In this document: positions 1 through 6,990 of the stretch, piece by piece
Layout of the letters: every line of letters starts with the position of its first letter
Numbering within the stretch: the stretch's first letter is position 1
Source of the DNA: Nitrospirota bacterium
Lineage (GTDB): Bacteria > Nitrospirota > Nitrospiria > Nitrospirales > Nitrospiraceae
DNA: 6,990 nucleotides
NCBI GenBank assembly: GCA_016222925.1
Contig: JACRQB010000095.1
Span: 1 to 6,990, forward strand
Reading direction: 5' to 3'
The notes under the pieces: model-generated
Databases searched by the model: none
The model's input: the letters and a program-made list of their open reading frames with translations, nothing else
What the model was told of the DNA's origin: nothing
Position numbers and translations under genes: made by a program

Positions 1-1370
1 ACGGCCCGCGCGACACAAGGAACGACTGCTTTATCAAACACGCTGGGAATAATGTAGTCTTCGCTCAACGTGCCCTCTGGAATCACGTGGGCGATGGCCT
101 GCGCGGCGGCCAACTTCATGGCTTCATTGATCTCGCTGGCCTGAACATCGAGCGCGCCCCGAAAGATCCCGGGAAACGCCAGCGCATTGTTGATCTGGTT
201 CGGGTAATCCGATCGGCCGGTCGCGAAAATTGCGGAGTGAGTGACCCCTAACTCCGGCGAAACCTCCGGATCTGGATTCGCTAACGCAAAAACAATTCGA
301 TCCGGAGCCATCAGATCGAGATCAGCCGCAGTCACCACATTGCCGACGGACAGACCGATAAACACATCGGCGCCTTTCAGCGCATCACGCAATGTGCCTT
401 TCGGACTGTCTCGCGTCAAACAGGCACGAAGATCGGTTCGGCAGGCCCGTAGTTGCTCGGCCTCCCCACACAAGATGATGCCCTCCTTGTCGCATCCCAG
501 CACATGTGTCGCACCGGCGGCCAACAATATTCGACAGCACGCCGTTCCCGCGGCGCCAAGGCCATTGACGACAATGCGAGCCTGTTCCAGTTGTTTGCCC
601 GTGACCCGGAGCGCATTCGTCAATGCGGCCAGCAGCACCACGGCCGTGCCATGCTGATCATCATGCATCACAGGAATGTCGAGCGACTGTTTCAGTTTTT
701 GCTCGATCTCGAAACAACGCGGTGCGCTGATGTCTTCCAAGTTAATGCCGCCGAATCCCGGCGCGATCCCCTGGACGATCCGCACGATGTCGTCCGGCTC
801 TTGCGTACTCACACAGATGGGCCAAGCATCAATGCCCGCCAGTTCTTTAAAGAGCATCACCTTGCCTTCCATGACAGGAAGCGCTGCCTCCGGGCCAAGA
901 TTGCCCAACCCCAACACCGCGGACCCGTCCGAGACAACCGCGACACTATTGCTCTTGCCTGTAAAAGTATAGACCTTTGACTTATCGTTCGCGATCGCCT
1001 GGGCGACACGACCAACTCCCGGGGTATAGACCATGGACAGCACGTTTCGCGTACGGATCGGAACCTTACTCTCGACTCGAATCTTTCCCCCAAGATGGAG
1101 CAGGAAAATACGATCGGATGCCGACAGCACGGTCACGTCGGGCAGTTCGCCCAGTCGCGTGACGACTTTTTCGCCATGCTCCTCGTTCTGCACATCAAAG
1201 GTGATGTCCCGGATCATGCGCGTCTTTGTCGCCGACACAAGATCGACGGCGCCCAGATTGGCCTGTTCTTCCGCCAACAGCGCCGCCACTCTGGCAAAGA
1301 TGCCGGGTTTGTTCCCAAGCTCGAGGCGTACCGTCAACCGATAATTGGAGTATGGACCGACGTCTCTCAT
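1..1370 (-). CDS. ACT-domain malic enzyme (NAD(P)-dependent malate dehydrogenase, decarboxylating), C-terminus cut by window edge
   Basis: Expected reaction: oxidative decarboxylation of malate to pyruvate and CO2 with reduction of NAD(P), in the cytoplasm. Translated on the minus strand, 456 codons are visible. Residues about 8-85 form an ACT-type regulatory domain (YRLTVRLELGNKPGIFARVAA). The malic enzyme N-domain follows, with YTPGVG (Y115), the catalytic-lysine segment MEGK (K170), the metal ligands NLED (E212, D213) and MHDDQHGTA (D237, D238). The NAD(P)-binding domain has GLGAAGTA (G270-A277), then FIGLSVGN and ALANPDPEV (N365). The last visible residues, VVPCVARA, resemble the family's C-terminal end, so little is missing. 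The ATG at 1370 is the first start after an in-frame TAG and has GGAG 10 nt upstream. NAD versus NADP preference cannot be decided. The gene diverges from the fusion gene at 1505. The ACT domain suggests control by a small ligand, perhaps an amino acid; this is inference. Confidence 0.93.
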   Translation of the reverse strand, partial: MRDVGPYSNYRLTVRLELGNKPGIFARVAALLAEEQANLGAVDLVSATKTRMIRDITFDVQNEEHGEKVVTRLGELPDVTVLSASDRIFLLHLGGKIRVESKVPIRTRNVLSMVYTPGVGRVAQAIANDKSKVYTFTGKSNSVAVVSDGSAVLGLGNLGPEAALPVMEGKVMLFKELAGIDAWPICVSTQEPDDIVRIVQGIAPGFGGINLEDISAPRCFEIEQKLKQSLDIPVMHDDQHGTAVVLLAALTNALRVTGKQLEQARIVVNGLGAAGTACCRILLAAGATHVLGCDKEGIILCGEAEQLRACRTDLRACLTRDSPKGTLRDALKGADVFIGLSVGNVVTAADLDLMAPDRIVFALANPDPEVSPELGVTHSAIFATGRSDYPNQINNALAFPGIFRGALDVQASEINEAMKLAAAQAIAHVIPEGTLSEDYIIPSVFDKAVVPCVARA

Positions 1371-1393
1371 TCGTTTCCCGCTCCATCTAGACT

Positions 1394-1428
1394 ACCACAA
1401 CTTCCCACCACAACCAGAAGAACCACAA
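1394..1428. repeat. Three direct copies of ACCACAA upstream of the malic enzyme gene
   Basis: Exact ACCACAA (TTGTGGT on the minus strand) occurs at 1394-1400, 1407-1413 and 1422-1428, start-to-start spacings 13 and 15 bp. The last part also reads as a tandem 9-mer, AACCAGAAG (1412-1420) then AACCACAAG (1421-1429), with one mismatch. The array lies 24-58 bp upstream of the malic enzyme ATG, where an operator or activator site would sit. No protein is known to me that binds it; the regulatory role is inference. Confidence 0.5.
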
Positions 1429-1494
1429 GAAGAGCAGTTTACAGTACATAGGCCTCCCCGGCAGCTCCGTTGACGCTGTTCTCGCCACGATGCT

Positions 1495-1498
1495 AGGG
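1495..1498 (+). promoter_or_regulatory. Shine-Dalgarno AGGG that favours the ATG at 1505
   Basis: AGGG lies 6 nt before the ATG at 1505, a good distance for ribosome binding. The alternative in-frame ATG at 1490 has no purine-rich sequence in front of it (it follows TTCTCGCCACG). The 1505 start also gives a protein beginning shortly before the conserved RLIHETSPYLLQHA block, as is usual in the family. It drops only five residues from the longer reading. Confidence 0.55.
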
Positions 1499-1504
1499 TG
1501 CCCC

Positions 1505-5185
<3,681 letters not shown>

Positions 5186-5205
5186 CAATCGGCTCATCCT
5201 TCCTG

Positions 5206-5214
5206 AGGAGGAGG
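5206..5214 (+). promoter_or_regulatory. Strong Shine-Dalgarno sequence AGGAGGAGG
   Basis: A doubled AGGAGG core lies 4-7 nt before the ATG at 5219, the strongest ribosome binding site in the window. It fixes the start of the lipoprotein gene and suggests high translation, as expected for an abundant envelope protein. Confidence 0.8.
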
Positions 5215-5218
5215 ATTT

Positions 5219-5791
5219 ATGAGACAGGTTCGCAATGTCATGACATCAAGCGCGTTCGTCCTCGTCATGCTCCTTCTACAGGGGTGCGCAGCAAAATGGT
5301 GGTGGGGATCGGAATCGGGGCAAGAGGGGCAGGCTCAAGCAGAACTGATCAAGGAGCCCGTGATCAAAGAGATACCTCCTGACGACAGGCACCTAACAGT
5401 CTCCCGAACAAGCCAGGCCATGCAGTCTGAGCTTTTCTCTCGAAACGCGACCGGCCTGGCCCATGAGACATTTGGTGACGTCCTATTCGATTTTGATCAA
5501 GACACACTCAGGATGGAGGCGATGCGTGCCTTGGACGCTGACGCCAAACACCTGCAACATGACCGAGCGACCCGACTCCTTTTGGAAGGACGCGGCGATG
5601 ACTTTGGCACGTCGGCCTATAATCTCGTGCTGGGCGAACGCCGAGCACGAAATGTGCAATCCTACCTTTGGGAACTGGGACTCTCCATCGATGTCACGAC
5701 AACAAGTTACGGAAAAGATCGTCCACTGTGTTTTGAGTATTCCGACGATTGCAGGCGGAGAAATAGGAGTGTCCATTTCGTCGTCAACTAA
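5219..5791 (+). CDS. OmpA-family (Pal-like) outer-membrane lipoprotein
   Basis: 190 residues. The N-terminus has a positive start (MRQVR), a hydrophobic stretch (about 10-20) and the lipobox LLQGC, so C23 should be lipidated after signal peptidase II cleavage. The +2 residue is Ala rather than Asp, which favours the outer membrane. A polar linker follows (about 30-80). The OmpA-like peptidoglycan-binding domain runs from about 85 to the end: DVLFDFDQDTLRMEAM (87-102), EGRGDDFGTSAYNLVLGERRA (123-143, written here only as a family motif with D127, D128, N135 and R141) and NRSVHFVV (N182, R183). Pal proteins bind peptidoglycan and tie the outer membrane to the wall. No tol genes are beside it, so it may be a paralogue and not the main Pal. 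It lies 33 bp after the fusion gene with no terminator between, so co-transcription is likely. Odd points: three Trp after the lipid site, Arg for the usual His at 125, and two Cys (171, 178) that could form a disulfide. Confidence 0.88.
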   Translation: MRQVRNVMTSSAFVLVMLLLQGCAAKWWWGSESGQEGQAQAELIKEPVIKEIPPDDRHLTVSRTSQAMQSELFSRNATGLAHETFGDVLFDFDQDTLRMEAMRALDADAKHLQHDRATRLLLEGRGDDFGTSAYNLVLGERRARNVQSYLWELGLSIDVTTTSYGKDRPLCFEYSDDCRRRNRSVHFVVN

Positions 5792-5829
5792 TAGGCATAT
5801 CCCACTCCGCCATGCTCTCCTTCTGGCCT

Positions 5830-5872
5830 GTGCCTGTCACGCACAATTTACACGCTGATTGTTGACAGGTGC
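5830..5872. repeat. Interrupted inverted repeat (possible hairpin or operator) between the lipoprotein and ppx genes
   Basis: CCTGTCA at 5833-5839 is the exact reverse complement of TGACAGG at 5863-5869, and ACAAT at 5843-5847 of ATTGT at 5858-5862. The two stems stack, with a 3-nt CGC bulge on the left arm only and a 10-nt loop (5848-5857). In RNA the outer stem extends by G-U, U-G and G-C pairs to 5830/5872. No T-run follows, so it is not a standard intrinsic terminator. It overlaps the -35-like TTGACA, which suggests an operator or an RNA-processing hairpin; that role is inference. Confidence 0.6.
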
Positions 5873-5890
5873 CTGCGCTTTCATTAAGGT
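5862..5890 (+). promoter_or_regulatory. Candidate sigma-70-type promoter for the ppx gene
   Basis: TTGACA at 5862-5867 matches the -35 consensus exactly. At 17 bp spacing the -10 position holds TAAGGT (5885-5890), which matches TATAAT at only three of six bases. Transcription would start near 5897, leaving a leader of roughly 25 nt before the GTG at 5921. The strong -35 and its position are in favour; the weak -10 is against. Confidence 0.35.
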
Positions 5891-5909
5891 CCAACGATTC
5901 TTCCATCGT

Positions 5910-5913
5910 AGGA
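5910..5913 (+). promoter_or_regulatory. Shine-Dalgarno AGGA supporting the GTG start of ppx
   Basis: AGGA lies 7 nt before the GTG at 5921. An in-frame TAG at 5909-5911 rules out a start further upstream, and the conserved phosphate-binding motif DIGTNS begins only at residue 8, so no downstream start is tenable. Confidence 0.65.
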
Positions 5914-5920
5914 AACTTCT

Positions 5921-6990
5921 GTGTCTAAGCTCGCCGTCATCGACATTGGGACCAACTCGATTCATATGGTGCTGGCTGAAATTCTCCCCGATGCCAGTTT
6001 CAAGATACTCGATCGTTTTAAGGACATGACGCGGCTGGGCAACGGCGTCTTTGCCACCAAGCGGCTCTCAGACGAAACCATGTCCCGAGCCCTCGACGTC
6101 CTCAAAACGTTGGTCACGCTTGCCCGTAACAAAGGCTTCGACCGGATCGTCGCCGTCGCAACCAGTGCCGTGCGCGAAGCTCAAAACGGCGGTGATTTCG
6201 TCTCCTTGCTCATGGAGCAGACGGGACTGAGGGTCAAGGTGATCAGTGGGACGGAAGAAGCCCGGCTGATTTTCCTGGGAGTCAAGCACAGCATCGCCCT
6301 CCCGGACGGACCGACACTCGTCGTCGACATCGGTGGCGGTTCTGTCGAATTGATCGTGGGGAATCAAGACGGCCTGATCCACAGCAAGAGTCTCAAGCTG
6401 GGAGCGATCCGCTTAGCGGAACAATGCCTTCCCAAAACCCCTCCGTCGGAATCGATGATGCGCGCCCTCGAGCAGGTCGTGTTCACAGAGCTACGGGATG
6501 CGCTTGGATGCTTCAAGATGAAGAAGTTCCACTCCTTGGTCGCCACCTCCGGTATGGCGGGAAATGTCGGTGAGATCATCCATCTCCGTCATACCGGCCG
6601 ACCATTGCCTCAGCTGAATCTTGCGACCGTGTCGCTCAAGGATATCCGCAGCCTCAAAGCGGAGTTGGCTCAATCATCGATGAAGGCTCGCCTGGCCATT
6701 CCCGGCCTGGACCCCAAGCGGATCGACACACTCTTGCCGGCGACCGTAGTACTCAGGTGTCTATTGGAACTCTCTGGCCTTCACGCAATCACGCTGTGCG
6801 ACAAGGCCATTCGCGAGGGTGTGATCTACGATTTTATCGTACGGCACCAAGAGGGGCTGAAAGCCGAACAGGATATTCCCGACGTTCGCCGGCGCAACGT
6901 GATCGGCCTTGCCCGACGCTGCCAGGCGCCAGAGATTCATTCACTGCATGTGGCCAAATTGGCCCTGAGTCTGTTCGATCAAACGAAGAG
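5921..6990 (+). CDS. ppx: Ppx/GppA phosphatase (exopolyphosphatase / pppGpp phosphohydrolase), C-terminus cut by window edge
   Basis: Family members release phosphate from polyphosphate ends or convert pppGpp to ppGpp in the cytoplasm; sequence alone does not say which applies. 356 codons are visible from a GTG start. The ASKHA-fold phosphatase part has the first phosphate loop DIGTNSIHMVLAE (from D8), the GTEEAR segment with catalytic-type glutamates (E112, E113) and the second phosphate loop VVDIGGGSVEL (D136-E143). The second actin-like half contains LVATSGMAGNVGEI and the closing ITLCDKAIREGVIYDFI. From D321 a C-terminal HD-like domain begins (RRRNVIGLARR, then HSLHVAKLALSLF with H340 and H343), cut off by the window end, so this is the long form of the family. 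The gene is 129 bp after the lipoprotein gene and probably has its own promoter. Confidence 0.93.
   Translation, partial: MSKLAVIDIGTNSIHMVLAEILPDASFKILDRFKDMTRLGNGVFATKRLSDETMSRALDVLKTLVTLARNKGFDRIVAVATSAVREAQNGGDFVSLLMEQTGLRVKVISGTEEARLIFLGVKHSIALPDGPTLVVDIGGGSVELIVGNQDGLIHSKSLKLGAIRLAEQCLPKTPPSESMMRALEQVVFTELRDALGCFKMKKFHSLVATSGMAGNVGEIIHLRHTGRPLPQLNLATVSLKDIRSLKAELAQSSMKARLAIPGLDPKRIDTLLPATVVLRCLLELSGLHAITLCDKAIREGVIYDFIVRHQEGLKAEQDIPDVRRRNVIGLARRCQAPEIHSLHVAKLALSLFDQTK

Larger units (their letters stand above)
1371..1504. other. Divergent intergenic region, 134 bp
   Basis: This stretch separates the malic enzyme gene (leftward) from the DUF255-AKR gene (rightward), so it should contain both promoters. 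Apart from the ACCACAA array, its left half is strongly asymmetric: the plus strand is A/C-rich with very few G and T around 1391-1430. No convincing -35/-10 pair was found on either strand. TTGACG at 1470-1475 is the best -35 lookalike, but it has no acceptable -10 and lies too near the start codon. Confidence 0.6.

Noticed and set aside
241..980. Plus-strand open frames over the malic enzyme gene (138 codons at 241-657 and 175 codons at 453-980)
   Set aside because: They lie antisense to a gene whose minus-strand translation shows all malic enzyme motifs. Their translations are low-complexity Ser/Arg/Ala-rich or show no family features, as expected of shadow frames in G+C-rich DNA.
1490..1492. 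Upstream ATG as start of the fusion gene
   Set aside because: It has no Shine-Dalgarno sequence and adds only MLGCP. The ATG at 1505 has AGGG 6 nt upstream.
1470..1498. TTGACG as -35 of a promoter for the fusion gene
   Set aside because: With 17 bp spacing the -10 position reads CTAGGG, which is poor. The transcript would start at the start codon, and the same bases are needed for the ribosome binding site.
5833..5884. Intrinsic terminator after the lipoprotein gene
   Set aside because: The hairpin has a bulge and a 10-nt loop and is followed by TGCCTGCGCTTTCATT, not a T-run. It was kept as an inverted repeat only.

Overview
The window is a compact, ordinary-looking stretch of bacterial chromosome with moderately high G+C. 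It holds four protein genes: one leftward gene cut by the left edge, then three rightward genes, the last cut by the right edge. I see no tRNA, rRNA, CRISPR array, insertion sequence or phage gene. The lipid-anchored OmpA-like protein points to a diderm (Gram-negative) organism. The overall flavour (ACT-domain malic enzyme, an OmpA-like lipoprotein with a Pal-type domain, a long Ppx/GppA, an AKR of the long kind) makes me think of Nitrospirota/Nitrospira, but that is a guess from general familiarity and nothing here proves it.

Layout. 1-1370 (minus): ACT-domain malic enzyme, nearly complete, missing only its C-terminus. 1371-1504: divergent intergenic region of 134 bp with three copies of ACCACAA, lying just upstream of the malic enzyme gene. 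1505-5185 (plus): one very long uninterrupted gene of 1226 codons. It joins a complete DUF255/COG1331 (YyaL, SPATA20-like) protein with a CHWC thioredoxin-type site to a complete aldo/keto reductase with all four catalytic residues. 5219-5791 (plus): a 190-residue lipoprotein with an OmpA-like domain, 33 bp downstream behind a very strong Shine-Dalgarno sequence, so probably co-transcribed. 5792-5920: a 129-bp gap with a long interrupted inverted repeat overlapping a consensus TTGACA. 5921-6990 (plus): Ppx/GppA-type phosphatase starting at GTG, cut by the window edge inside its C-terminal HD-like domain.

The genes do not form an obvious single pathway. The malic enzyme is central carbon metabolism (malate to pyruvate), the Ppx/GppA is polyphosphate or (p)ppGpp turnover, and the lipoprotein belongs to the cell envelope. 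The most unusual item is the DUF255-AKR fusion, which puts a thioredoxin-like dithiol site, a six-hairpin-type barrel and an NAD(P)H oxidoreductase in one polypeptide; its function is unknown. The AKR module also carries an unusually long helical segment between its last two barrel strands.
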